From positions 1-64,000 of the forward strand of contig JAGBFB010000029.1 of assembly GCA_017936665.1 (NCBI GenBank): a stretch of DNA of 64,000 bases, written 5' to 3'. The position numbers and the translations under genes are program-made. Positions 16,507-25,046 of this stretch are shown piece after piece. The stretch comes from Spirochaetaceae bacterium. Its GTDB lineage: Bacteria > Spirochaetota > Spirochaetia > Treponematales > Treponemataceae. The notes beneath the pieces were generated by a model. The model saw nothing but the letters and a program-made list of their open reading frames with translations. It was not told the origin of the DNA and searched no databases. Every line of letters starts with the position of its first letter. Positions within the stretch are counted from its first letter, which is position 1.

Positions 16507-17143
16507 AGAAAAATATAAATATTCTTCTCAAATATTTGAATATTTAGAAAATGCTATTTTGTTAGGAAGATTTAAAGAAGATGAAGTAATTACAGAACTA
16601 AGTATAGCAAAAGAGATGAATGTAAGTAGGACTCCCGTTAGAGAAGCTCTTGTTCAACTTGAAGCTTTAGGATTAATACACTCCACTAACAACGGAAGAG
16701 GTTTTATGGTTAGAACTATAACAAAGGATGATGTTTTAGATATTTATCTAATAAGAAAACAATTAGAAACAATCGCAGTATCTAGAAGTTCTCAAAATAT
16801 TGATAATGAAGAATTATCAAGTCTTGGTCAAATTATTGCATTACAAGAATTTTATGCATCAAGAGGAAAATTTGAGGAATTACAAAAGTTAGATTCAGAT
16901 TTTCATAATATCATTTATCAATCTTCAAAAAGTAAGTCCTTAATATTTATACTATCCACACTTCATACTTATTCAAAATATGCTAGAAATTTATCTTTTT
17001 TACACTCTGATAGATCTAATGATTCAATAAATGAACATAAGATGATTCTAGATGCTTTAGAACAGCATAATGAAGAAAATGCCAAACAAGCAATCCTCAT
17101 ACACATAGAAAATGCCCAAAGGAATATATTGGAAAATGAATAA
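16499..17143 (+). CDS. GntR-family regulator (FCD type)
   Basis: About 214 residues. The N-terminal winged helix (SIAKEMNVSRTPVREALVQLEALGLI) is the GntR signature. The helical C-terminal domain has the spaced residues of FCD domains (DSDFHNIIYQ...NEHKMILDAL), which usually bind a metal and a carboxylate ligand. The most likely start is the TTG at 16499, with GGAGGA four to five bases upstream; another in-frame TTG lies at 16487. It is translationally coupled to the citrate-synthase-like gene, and a matching dyad overlaps the unit's -10 box. A carboxylic acid such as citrate would be a reasonable effector. Confidence 0.88.
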   Translation: MNKEKYKYSSQIFEYLENAILLGRFKEDEVITELSIAKEMNVSRTPVREALVQLEALGLIHSTNNGRGFMVRTITKDDVLDIYLIRKQLETIAVSRSSQNIDNEELSSLGQIIALQEFYASRGKFEELQKLDSDFHNIIYQSSKSKSLIFILSTLHTYSKYARNLSFLHSDRSNDSINEHKMILDALEQHNEENAKQAILIHIENAQRNILENE

Positions 17144-18191
17144 ATTTGAAATAAAAACAGTTCTTCTTGGTGTTCTTAATAAAAGAACTGAAGAAGAAAA
17201 TAAAATTTTTGAGAAAATTATACAAAGTAACATCGATTGGAGTTATATAACAGGGGAACTTATACGACATAGATTAAATGGATATTTTTTAAATTGTTTA
17301 ACTAATGAGCAAAAAAAACTTATTTTCAAAAAAATAATCTTATCTTTCGATTTACTTTGTAATATTTATGAAGTATGTAATAAAAAAATGTTATCATTTG
17401 CAGAAAAAATCTTTGCTGAAGCAAATAAAGAAAATATTAAAATTGCAGGTTTAAAGGGGTTAGTATTTAACACTAGTATATATAATCTTAAAACTCGTAA
17501 ATCAAATGATTTAGATATACTTATACATGAAAAAGATTTATTGAAATTTGATAAAATAATGAAAAGAATGGGCTTTATTCAAAGTTTTGATGGAGGAATT
17601 TCAGAAGCTACAAAAAAAGAGAAATTAATTCAGAGACTAAATTACCATGATTTAGTTCCCTATTGTAAAAGAATTAATTCGCCTTATCTTTCTCATATTG
17701 AAATTGATGTAAACTTTCACTTTGATAATAAAAATCATGATATTACAAAAGAAATACTAAATGATGGATTACATATATATGAAAAAAATGGTTATAGTAT
17801 TCAAGGTTTGAAATGGCAAAACCATCTTTTGTTTTTATGTGTTCATTTTTATAGGGAAGCTTCTAATACTATATGGAGAAAAGGTGCAAGAGATGTTGAT
17901 TTATATAAATTAGTTGATATAGAAAATATGTTTCGTTCATATACAGAAAATCAATTATATGAATGGATTGATTCTGTACGGAAGTTTAATTTAGAAAAAC
18001 AATGTTACTTTACATTATTTTACATAAATAAATTTTATCCTAAAAAATTATATAAAAATTTAATGAAAAAAATAAAACTCAAAAATAACAGTTATATCTA
18101 TCAAATATATGTTAATGGGGAAAATAAAATTATCAAAAGAAAAAAAAATTTTTTTGATGAAGCATTTGATATGCATTATGAAAAAAAATAA
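17136..18191 (+). CDS. NTP_transf_5-like nucleotidyltransferase-fold protein
   Basis: About 351 residues with the pattern of the uncharacterised NTP_transf_5 family. The core reads IAGLKGLVFNTSIYN then RKSNDLDILIHE, in which Asp-Leu-Asp supplies the metal-binding residues of the pol-beta-type fold; a later EIDVNFHF provides a third acidic position, and LLFLCVHFYRE is typical of the family's C-terminal helical part. Such proteins turn up in natural-product clusters without a proven role. Start 17136 overlaps the GntR stop. Nucleotidyl transfer to an intermediate or to the final product is possible but unproven. Confidence 0.72.
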   Translation: MNKFEIKTVLLGVLNKRTEEENKIFEKIIQSNIDWSYITGELIRHRLNGYFLNCLTNEQKKLIFKKIILSFDLLCNIYEVCNKKMLSFAEKIFAEANKENIKIAGLKGLVFNTSIYNLKTRKSNDLDILIHEKDLLKFDKIMKRMGFIQSFDGGISEATKKEKLIQRLNYHDLVPYCKRINSPYLSHIEIDVNFHFDNKNHDITKEILNDGLHIYEKNGYSIQGLKWQNHLLFLCVHFYREASNTIWRKGARDVDLYKLVDIENMFRSYTENQLYEWIDSVRKFNLEKQCYFTLFYINKFYPKKLYKNLMKKIKLKNNSYIYQIYVNGENKIIKRKKNFFDEAFDMHYEKK

Positions 18192-19221
18192 GATATTACC
18201 AATTGCCAAACCAATTATCAGAGGTTACTCATACTATGCTCATATATTATCGATGATTCAAAATGAGTCAGATTCTTTTGATTGGATTTTTAGCAATTTT
18301 ATACAATTACACTATAACACAATTATTAATAATATTTATTGGAGTGATTTTTACTATACATCACCTCATCTTTCCATGTATGATATTTGCAAATGGCTTT
18401 TTGTAAGAAGGGAAAGTAAAGAAAAAATTTTAAAAAGTCGTAGAAAATTAATAAATTTTATTAGGGAATCACTAGATAAAAATTATTATATTCGTATTGA
18501 TATTGATCATAAATATATAAAATCTTTTTCAACAAACAAACATCCTCATGATGCATTGATTTATGGAATTGATGGAAAATATGTTTATATACTAGATATA
18601 TTAAGAAATGGAATGTATGAAAATAAAAAAATAAAATACAGTGAGTTTTGTGAATCTGCTATAAAATGTAAAGTAATAACAGAAAATTTTATGAATGATT
18701 GTTATGAAACTTACGAAGTTATCAAGAATAATGATTTTATTTTTTCAATAGAAAATATAAATAATCAATTACTAGATTATTATTATAGTTCTACTCCAGA
18801 ATATTGGAAGTTTATTTCTGCAAAAAATCAATCTCTAAAAGTTTTTGGAATAACAACATATAAAATGTTAATAAAAATTTTAAATCACATAAAGAATAAT
18901 GAAAATGTAAAAATTGATATTCGTCCTTTTTATATTTTTAAAGATCATAAAACTATGATGTATAGCAGATTTGAATATTTTAATAAAAAACAATATTTAA
19001 ATTACCCTAGAATAAAAGAACTCATAGATAATTATAAATTTTTAGAAAGAATGTGCGATACAAATATTTTGCTTTTATTAAAATATTCTAAAAAGAGAAA
19101 TATTGAAATAATTGATTTGATAGAAATGAATTTAAATAAAATGTTTGATATTGAAAAAAGAACATTAAACAATTATTTATTTTTCTATGATTTAATTACG
19201 GAGGAATATGATAAAAATTAA
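18178..19221 (+). CDS. BtrH/C39-peptidase-like protein 1
   Basis: About 347 residues, overlapping its neighbours on both sides. The segment YIRIDIDHKYI, then HPHDALIYGIDGKYVYILDI and KYSEFCESA (roughly residues 100-165), resembles the BtrH/C39-like fold, where the His and a following Asp are active-site residues. BtrH moves an acyl group from a carrier protein to an aminoglycoside. The N-terminal part (PIIRGYSYYAHILSM...FDWIFSNFIQLHYN) lacks the usual catalytic cysteine at the expected place, so this copy may be inactive or use another residue. The C-terminal ~180 residues are unassigned. Family placement is moderate. Confidence 0.5.
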   Translation: MKKNKILPIAKPIIRGYSYYAHILSMIQNESDSFDWIFSNFIQLHYNTIINNIYWSDFYYTSPHLSMYDICKWLFVRRESKEKILKSRRKLINFIRESLDKNYYIRIDIDHKYIKSFSTNKHPHDALIYGIDGKYVYILDILRNGMYENKKIKYSEFCESAIKCKVITENFMNDCYETYEVIKNNDFIFSIENINNQLLDYYYSSTPEYWKFISAKNQSLKVFGITTYKMLIKILNHIKNNENVKIDIRPFYIFKDHKTMMYSRFEYFNKKQYLNYPRIKELIDNYKFLERMCDTNILLLLKYSKKRNIEIIDLIEMNLNKMFDIEKRTLNNYLFFYDLITEEYDKN

Positions 19222-20353
19222 ACTTTCTAAAAATATCGATGTTGATGAACTTGTTAAGGCTATCAACTTTGTTTCTCCTTTTATAAAAAATATTAAAATT
19301 CTTTCATCCAAAGCTATTCTCATTAACATAAAAAAAGAAGCATCTGCTGATGATATAAAAAAAATAGATGAAGATGTAACATATTTATCGCAAAAGTTTG
19401 TAAAAATAGGAGATTGTGATGAGATTTTATATAAAAACGATGTGATAATTCCTAAATATTTTGATGTATACAAAAAAAATGATAATTTAATTTTTTTTAC
19501 AAACTATCAAATCGGTTTTACCAATAAAGGATTATTTCTTTTTGAATATTTTGATACAAAATTCAAAAAATTTGCTATGACTATAGGTGCTATAGAAAAA
19601 GTATATCCAGTTTTAATTACAATTCGTGAATATTTAAAAACAGGATATATAAAAAAAACTCCTCAAGCTACAATTTTTTGTAATACCATAAGAGAATCTA
19701 TAAAAGATATAGAAAACCTTGACGCTGCGATTTGTCAAAATTCAACAAATCTTAAATTAAAAGAACCTGAATTTGTACTTTCTCCATCTGCTTGTTTTCA
19801 CTCGTACATTGAATATCAAAATAGAAATTTAGATAAAAATTTAATACTTACTTTTAAGCAAAATGTATTCAGAAATGAAGGTCGATTAAATTTTAAAGAG
19901 AAAGGACGACTAATTGACTATCATGTAAGAGAAATTGTCTTTATTGGAGATTCTATATTTGTTGAAAAAAAAAGGCATCAGATATTAAAAAAAATAATTA
20001 CATTTATTGAAGAATTAGGATTATCTGGACGTATAGTTGTAGCTTCTGATTCTTTTATTCTTCCAAAATTACAAAGATATAGATCCATTCAAAAAATTGA
20101 TAAATCTAAATTTGAAGTACAATTAAACATAGAAGAAAATAGAAATATTGCAGTTGCATCTTTAAATTTGCATGGGAAATCTTTTTCTGATCCATTTAAT
20201 ATTTCTGTTAATAATGTTGATACCGTTACTGGGTGTGTAGGTTTTGGTATTCAGCGTTGGATTCTTGCTTTTATAAGTCAGTATGGGTGGGATGTAAATA
20301 ATTGGCCAAATATCATAAAAGAAGTTTATATAAAAACAAAAGGAGACAAATGA
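19208..20353 (+). CDS. Class II aaRS-like amino acid:carrier-protein ligase
   Basis: A 381-residue catalytic core of a class II aminoacyl-tRNA synthetase without a tRNA-binding domain. Motif 2 is FRNEGR...LIDYHVREIVFIGD (221-248) and motif 3 TGCVGFGIQRWILAF (341-355). Cys196 (in LSPSACFHSY), Glu242 and Cys343 have nearly the spacing of the zinc triad of the bacterial seryl-tRNA-synthetase homologues that charge carrier proteins (amino acid:carrier protein ligases, known from Bradyrhizobium). The enzyme would adenylate a small amino acid and load it on the phosphopantetheine of the carrier at 9772. A GGAGG ribosome binding site precedes the ATG. This is the best functional clue in the island. 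Confidence 0.85.
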   Translation: MIKIKLSKNIDVDELVKAINFVSPFIKNIKILSSKAILINIKKEASADDIKKIDEDVTYLSQKFVKIGDCDEILYKNDVIIPKYFDVYKKNDNLIFFTNYQIGFTNKGLFLFEYFDTKFKKFAMTIGAIEKVYPVLITIREYLKTGYIKKTPQATIFCNTIRESIKDIENLDAAICQNSTNLKLKEPEFVLSPSACFHSYIEYQNRNLDKNLILTFKQNVFRNEGRLNFKEKGRLIDYHVREIVFIGDSIFVEKKRHQILKKIITFIEELGLSGRIVVASDSFILPKLQRYRSIQKIDKSKFEVQLNIEENRNIAVASLNLHGKSFSDPFNISVNNVDTVTGCVGFGIQRWILAFISQYGWDVNNWPNIIKEVYIKTKGDK

Positions 20354-21384
20354 AAAATTATTATTTAAATAATATTTATAACACTAAACTTATACCTCTT
20401 AAATCTCAACTTTTTTTTCCTTATCAAAATTGTCAAAAGATTTTACTTGAATCTCATGGTCTTGAATATTCAGAATTATATATAAATTCATCATTATCTT
20501 TGAATTATAATATGAAAAATAACGCTATTTATTCTTCATATGGTAGTTATTCACTTCTTCCTTTTTTAGAGTCTAATGTTAAACAATTTTATTTTGATGA
20601 TAATCTTGAAATGGTTACGGAAATTTTTGTACAAAATATAGAATATCTGACTAGAAATAAACAACCAATAATTGTAGCTGTTGATTCATTTTATTTAAAT
20701 TATTCATCAAATTACAAAAAAAAGCATTCATTACATTCAATAATTTTATGTGGTTATAATTTATCTGAGGGGAAAATATACATAGTTGATTTTGAAAATT
20801 TGTATTATGTTAGAAGGTGTGTTTCGTTAGAAAATTTTTTAAGAGCAAGAAATTCAAAATTTCTATGTTCTACTACTTTGGGGACTAGTAAATACATAAA
20901 TAACAATTGGAGTTTTATAGATAAAATACAATGTATTCCTGACAAAAAGCTATTTACCGAATTATTAAAAATAACTATTCAAAATTACGATATAAGTAAT
21001 AAAAATAATTATATATTAACAGGAATAGATGCTTTATATTGTATTAAGTGTATTTTTACTTCATCTAGTACTGTAAAATTTTATAATAACCTTTATTTTA
21101 ATCTTTTAAAAATTTCAAAACGTTATATATTGTTTAATGAAATATTAGATATTTACAGAAATAAAATTAATTCATTAGTATTATATGATACGATAAACAT
21201 AATAAATCATCAAATTTATAATTGGAACTATTTACTAACATGTATAAAAAAATATATAAACAGTAAGAATGTAAATTTGTTAGCAACCGTTGAAAGAGAA
21301 TTTAATGAACTCATAGAAAATGAGAAAAAACTTAAATTAAATATATACAAATTATACAAGGAGATAAATAGTGAGTACTATTAA
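20350..21384 (+). CDS. BtrH-like acyltransferase/peptidase-fold protein 2
   Basis: About 344 residues. N-terminal NCQKILLESHGLEYSELY (Cys28) followed by Ser/Leu-rich SSLSLNY matches the start of BtrH N-terminal domains, where a cysteine opens the C39-like fold. Further on IIVAVDSFYLNYSS, then HSLHSIILCGYN...IYIVDF and SLENFLRAR give the His and Asp positions. BtrH catalyses transfer of an amino-acyl side chain from carrier protein to product, so this protein may release or transfer the carrier-bound unit. AAAGGAGA lies just before the ATG, which overlaps the ligase stop. The C-terminal half is helical and unassigned. Confidence 0.6.
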   Translation: MKNYYLNNIYNTKLIPLKSQLFFPYQNCQKILLESHGLEYSELYINSSLSLNYNMKNNAIYSSYGSYSLLPFLESNVKQFYFDDNLEMVTEIFVQNIEYLTRNKQPIIVAVDSFYLNYSSNYKKKHSLHSIILCGYNLSEGKIYIVDFENLYYVRRCVSLENFLRARNSKFLCSTTLGTSKYINNNWSFIDKIQCIPDKKLFTELLKITIQNYDISNKNNYILTGIDALYCIKCIFTSSSTVKFYNNLYFNLLKISKRYILFNEILDIYRNKINSLVLYDTINIINHQIYNWNYLLTCIKKYINSKNVNLLATVEREFNELIENEKKLKLNIYKLYKEINSEYY

Positions 21385-22357
21385 AGTTGAAAATTTAAGA
21401 AAAATTTTTAAAGTAAGTAAAAGACCTAAAGGTCTTTTAGGAAATATATCCAATATTTTTATTCCTAAATACATGGATAAAATTGCTGTTGATGATATAA
21501 GTTTTGAAATTGATAAGGGCGAAGCTGTTGGATTTATAGGTTCTAATGGAGCTGGAAAATCCACTACTATAAAAATGTTAACTGGGATTCTTTACCCTTC
21601 CTCAGGAAATATTGAAGTTATGGGATTCAATCCTCAAAAAATGCGTAAAGAATATGTCAAAAAGATAGGTGTTGTTTTTGGACAAAAATCCCAACTTAAT
21701 TGGGATTTACCAGTAATTGATAGTTTTCAGCTTCTAAAATATATTTATCAAATACCAGAAACTATATATCAAGAAAATATAAGAATTTTTACGGAATTGC
21801 TTGATATGCATAGTTTTTTAGAGCAACCAGTAAGACAACTTTCACTTGGACAACGAATGAAAGCTGATATAACAGCAGCTCTTTTACATTCTCCTAGTTT
21901 AGTTTTTTTTGATGAACCAACGATTGGTTTAGATGTTGTAACAAAGAAAAAAATTCGTGAATTCATAAAGTATATTAATAAAGAAAAAAAAATTACTATA
22001 ATTTTTACAACTCATGACATGAGAGATATAGTATCAATTTGTGACAGAATGCTTTTGATTGATAAAGGTAATCTAATTTATGATGGTAAAGTAAGTGAGA
22101 TAGTTACTAGGTATGGAAAGGAAAAAACTCTTATTGTAGAATTTGACGATGAAATAAAAATTGATCCTATTGATAATGTAATAATTCATGATAGGGAAAA
22201 CAATAAAAAAATTTTTACTTTTAATACGGAGAATATTTCAACTCAGCAAGTACTTTCTTTACTTTTATCAAAGTATAGTATTAAAGATTTTTCAATTTAT
22301 GATATGGAGATAGAAGAAATTATTAGAAGAATTTATGAAGGGAAAATTAAATTATGA
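21371..22357 (+). CDS. ABC transporter ATP-binding protein (ABC-2 exporter)
   Basis: A 328-residue ATPase with Walker A GSNGAGKST, the signature LSLGQRMKAD and Walker B LVFFDEPTIGLD, plus the H-loop TTHDM. The N-terminal insertion (RPKGLLGNISNIFIPKY) and ~90-residue C-terminal extension are typical of ATPases that pair with two ABC-2 membrane subunits of the ABC2_membrane_6 type. GTG start with AAGGAG upstream; it overlaps the BtrH-like gene and the first permease gene. It presumably powers export of the island's product, which would also give self-protection. Confidence 0.9.
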   Translation: MSTIKVENLRKIFKVSKRPKGLLGNISNIFIPKYMDKIAVDDISFEIDKGEAVGFIGSNGAGKSTTIKMLTGILYPSSGNIEVMGFNPQKMRKEYVKKIGVVFGQKSQLNWDLPVIDSFQLLKYIYQIPETIYQENIRIFTELLDMHSFLEQPVRQLSLGQRMKADITAALLHSPSLVFFDEPTIGLDVVTKKKIREFIKYINKEKKITIIFTTHDMRDIVSICDRMLLIDKGNLIYDGKVSEIVTRYGKEKTLIVEFDDEIKIDPIDNVIIHDRENNKKIFTFNTENISTQQVLSLLLSKYSIKDFSIYDMEIEEIIRRIYEGKIKL

Positions 22358-23151
22358 TAAAGTTATCGGTATATTTTGCATACTTTAGAATTACAATTAA
22401 ACAAAATACAATTTTTCGTACGGACTATCTACTAGGAATACTAAATAATATTATTCAGATTTTTATTTCTATCACAATATGGAAATTCCTATATGAATCA
22501 AGAAACACAATAAATGGAATTGCCTTTTCTATTGTTATAACTAATTTTATAATTTCGCTTGGGTTAAGCAATATTTTTTCTATAAATGACTTTATAATAC
22601 AAAATAAAATAAATGATGGCTCTCTTGTAAATGAACTTTTAAAGCCTATTGATTTTAAAAAAATTCTTTTGGTACAAACTATATCTAAAATAACATTTAA
22701 ATTTTTAAGTAATTTTTTACCGACCTTTTTAATTACATCTTTGATATTTAAAATTCTTCCACCTGCTAGCATTATTAATTTTATTATCTATATAGTTAGT
22801 ATAATGTTAGGATTCTTAATATTGTGGAATATAAGTCTCATAATCCAACTTACAGCATTTTGGATTGTAAACGTGTGGAGTATATCTACAATTAAAAATG
22901 TTTTAATAAAAATTTTTACAGGTGCTACAATTCCTCTCTATTTTATGCCGACACCTATAATAAAGTTGATTCAGTTCACTCCTTTTGATACTATTTACTA
23001 CATTCCTTTTCAGATTTATTTGGGTTCTATAACTTTTACAGAAATTTTATTTTCTATTATGAAACAAATTATATGGCTATCTATTTTGCACTTAATTACT
23101 ATTTTCATGTGGAAAAAAGGATGTAAGAAAATTATTATTCAAGGAGGTTGA
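22354..23151 (+). CDS. ABC-2 permease subunit 1
   Basis: A 265-residue membrane protein with about six hydrophobic segments. The sequence NKINDGSLVNELLKPIDFKKILLVQT after the second segment is the cytoplasmic coupling element typical of ABC2_membrane_6 permeases. It overlaps the ATPase gene by four bases and is followed by a homologous second permease one base later, so the transporter is likely a heterodimer with the ATPase. Confidence 0.85.
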   Translation: MIKLSVYFAYFRITIKQNTIFRTDYLLGILNNIIQIFISITIWKFLYESRNTINGIAFSIVITNFIISLGLSNIFSINDFIIQNKINDGSLVNELLKPIDFKKILLVQTISKITFKFLSNFLPTFLITSLIFKILPPASIINFIIYIVSIMLGFLILWNISLIIQLTAFWIVNVWSISTIKNVLIKIFTGATIPLYFMPTPIIKLIQFTPFDTIYYIPFQIYLGSITFTEILFSIMKQIIWLSILHLITIFMWKKGCKKIIIQGG

Positions 23152-23152
23152 T

Positions 23153-23956
23153 ATGAATATTTTTAAATTGTACTTATTTTACACAAAAATTTCACTTAAA
23201 AGTTGGTTTCAATACAAAATTGATGCATGTCTTAGAAGTTTTGCTGTTTTTCTACGTGAAGGTGCCAACATAATAGTTATATATCTAACATTAAAATCGT
23301 TTAATGATTTAAATGGATGGACTACATTTGAACTTTTATTTTTATATAGTTTTATTTTCTTTACTTATTCCATCCTGATAGTATTCTTTACAGGTTTGCG
23401 TGACATTGAACGACTTGTAAATACTGGTAATTTTGATAGGTTTTTACTTAGACCTCAAGGCGTATTATTTCAAACCTTAGCAAGTAATTCAGATTGGTTT
23501 GCAGCAATAGGTCATGGTATGCTAGGATTAATTTTGATAATTTTCTCTGCCTACAAAATTGGAATAAAATTTACTTTTTTTAATATTTTTTATTTCATTT
23601 TCTCAATAATTAGTGGAGTTTTTATACAAGGTGCAATTTTCCTTTTTATCGCATCTATAAGTTTTTTTTCAATAAAAGTTAATAATCTACGTAATATATT
23701 ATATTATGACATAAGACAGTTTGCAGGGTATCCAATAGATATGTTCCCAAAAATTTTGCAAATTTTAATGATTTATATTATACCTTTTGCATTTGTAAAT
23801 TTTTTTCCAGCTCAATTTTTTCTAAATAAATTTGATGTAAATAATTTTCATACTGCATATATATATATTGCTCCTATCATTGGATTTATTTTGTATTTTT
23901 TAGCTTATATGTTTTGGAAATTTTCTCTAAAACATTACAAGAGTACGGGAAATTAA
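23153..23956 (+). CDS. ABC-2 permease subunit 2
   Basis: A 267-residue membrane protein with about six hydrophobic segments and the element VNTGNFDRFLLRPQGVLFQTL, matching the same position in the preceding permease. AAGGAGG before the ATG is a strong ribosome binding site. It is the last gene of the island, ending 31 bases before the right direct repeat. No terminator is apparent after it. Confidence 0.85.
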   Translation: MNIFKLYLFYTKISLKSWFQYKIDACLRSFAVFLREGANIIVIYLTLKSFNDLNGWTTFELLFLYSFIFFTYSILIVFFTGLRDIERLVNTGNFDRFLLRPQGVLFQTLASNSDWFAAIGHGMLGLILIIFSAYKIGIKFTFFNIFYFIFSIISGVFIQGAIFLFIASISFFSIKVNNLRNILYYDIRQFAGYPIDMFPKILQILMIYIIPFAFVNFFPAQFFLNKFDVNNFHTAYIYIAPIIGFILYFLAYMFWKFSLKHYKSTGN

Positions 23957-23987
23957 CTATGAACATCTCCATTGGAAATGAAAGATA

Positions 23988-24263
23988 GAACTTTCTTCTA
24001 TTCTGAATGCAGAACGTTTTTCTTCTATATTGAATTGGATTTTACTTTGCTTTTTAGGAATTATTGCTAGCGGATTTTGTTTTGTGGCATGGAATAAAGC
24101 TTGTAATATTTTAGGAACAGTAAAAATTTCTACAGGTCTTTATTTAATTCCCGTAATTACGATTTTCTTTGCCGCAATTTTCTTAAACGAAAAAATTACT
24201 CTCATGGGAGCCATTGGTTCAGCCCTAACGATTATAGGTTTATTTGTTTCTAGTAAAAAATAG
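23988..24263 (+). pseudogene. Truncated EamA gene copy, right island-flanking repeat
   Basis: The last 276 bp of an EamA transporter gene, without its 5' two thirds. It differs from 7851-8126 at six sites, all transitions; four are silent and two change amino acids (Phe to Leu, Thr to Ala). An ATG inside could start a 77-residue peptide covering only about two transmembrane segments, which is unlikely to work. The left copy belongs to an intact gene, so this one is the leftover of the insertion event that placed the island here. Confidence 0.92.
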
Positions 24264-24339
24264 AGAAATTAAAAATTTTCATGTTAAAAATTCCCTTGAC
24301 ATATATATATATAATGACTTAATTTTTTTGGAGGTTTTT

Positions 24340-24864
24340 ATGAAAAGATTTTTATTTATTTTATTTTTGGTTTTGACTGTATTTGGTGGAGTTGTTGCAC
24401 AAGAAAGCAAAAGCGAAAATACAGATGATGTTTTAATTAAAATAAATGTCCCAGAAACAGATAAGAAAGTAAAAGTATATGTTTCTAAACACCCAAATTT
24501 TATGGGCAAAAAACTTATTGCTGAAGGAACTACCGAAACTTATGTTGATAACTCATATCAGTATATCGGTTTTAGTAAATTTGCTGTTCAGCCATTAGTT
24601 TTAAATGATAAAGTTTTAGAGTATGATGTAGAATTAGGAAATCCTGTAAAAAATGGACTAGGAATTACATCTGCATTTATTGGTGCAATTAGTGCTGGAC
24701 TTGGTTTGGGATTTTTGCTAAGTGCTGATATGTATAGCGAACAAGAATTCAAAAAAATGTTACCACTTGGAATTAGTATGATTGGTGTTGGTGCAACAGG
24801 CGTTACCGTTGGTTTAATTCTAAACAGCAAACACAAACCAAAATTAATAAGAGTAAATAATTAA
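24340..24864 (+). CDS. Small exported/membrane protein, unknown function
   Basis: A 174-residue protein with a clear signal peptide (KRFLFILFLVLTVFGGVVAQ), a ~75-residue hydrophilic region rich in Lys/Val/Thr, and two Gly-rich hydrophobic segments near the C-terminus (GLGITSAFIGAISAGLGLG and ISMIGVGATGVTVGL). The ATG at 24340 has an ideal GGAGG eight bases upstream; an open frame further 5' runs into the EamA remnant and is not used. I do not recognise the family. It is the first chromosomal gene to the right of the island. Confidence 0.65.
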   Translation: MKRFLFILFLVLTVFGGVVAQESKSENTDDVLIKINVPETDKKVKVYVSKHPNFMGKKLIAEGTTETYVDNSYQYIGFSKFAVQPLVLNDKVLEYDVELGNPVKNGLGITSAFIGAISAGLGLGFLLSADMYSEQEFKKMLPLGISMIGVGATGVTVGLILNSKHKPKLIRVNN

Positions 24865-24884
24865 TCTTCTTATATCAAAACTTC

Positions 24885-25046
24885 TACCCAAACGCAAGAA
24901 GTTTGTAAAAATTATTTAAATCAAAAATTCGGTAACTAAAAAAATAAACTGTATTGCGACCGTCTAGCGAAGCGTCAAGGGAGCAATACAGTTTATTTTT
25001 TTAGAATAACATATTTTTCTGTTACTAATTGTTTTTGCAAAATTTT
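24885..25046. repeat. Direct repeat with 22-bp hairpin, copy A
   Basis: About 162 bp that recur at 25975-26139 with only a few differences. The core is a perfect 22-bp inverted repeat (CTAAAAAAATAAACTGTATTGC at 24936-24957 in shortened reading CTAAAAAAAT...TATTGC, with its complement at 24983-25004) around a GC-richer 25-base loop containing GTCTAGCGAAGCGTC. A second small hairpin, AAACTTCT (24878-24885) with AGAAGTTT (24897-24904), overlaps the left edge. Copies A and B bracket the nuclease gene. Confidence 0.85.

Noticed and set aside
8127-23987. Prophage or conjugative element
   Set aside because: No integrase, relaxase, capsid or type IV secretion genes were seen; content is biosynthetic, regulatory and export only.
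24030-24263. 77-residue open frame read as a small EamA transporter
   Set aside because: It is the duplicated 3' end of the gene at 7197-8126, lacks the first two thirds and has no ribosome binding site.
24296-24315. TTGACA followed by TATAAT upstream of the 24340 gene as a promoter
   Set aside because: The two boxes are only 8 bases apart; a -10 at proper spacing would be TTAATT, putting the start on the ribosome binding site.
24885-25046. Plain rho-independent terminator after the 24340 gene
   Set aside because: The whole 162-bp unit is repeated at 25975-26139 around the nuclease gene, so it is better described as a repeat element, though it may also terminate transcripts.
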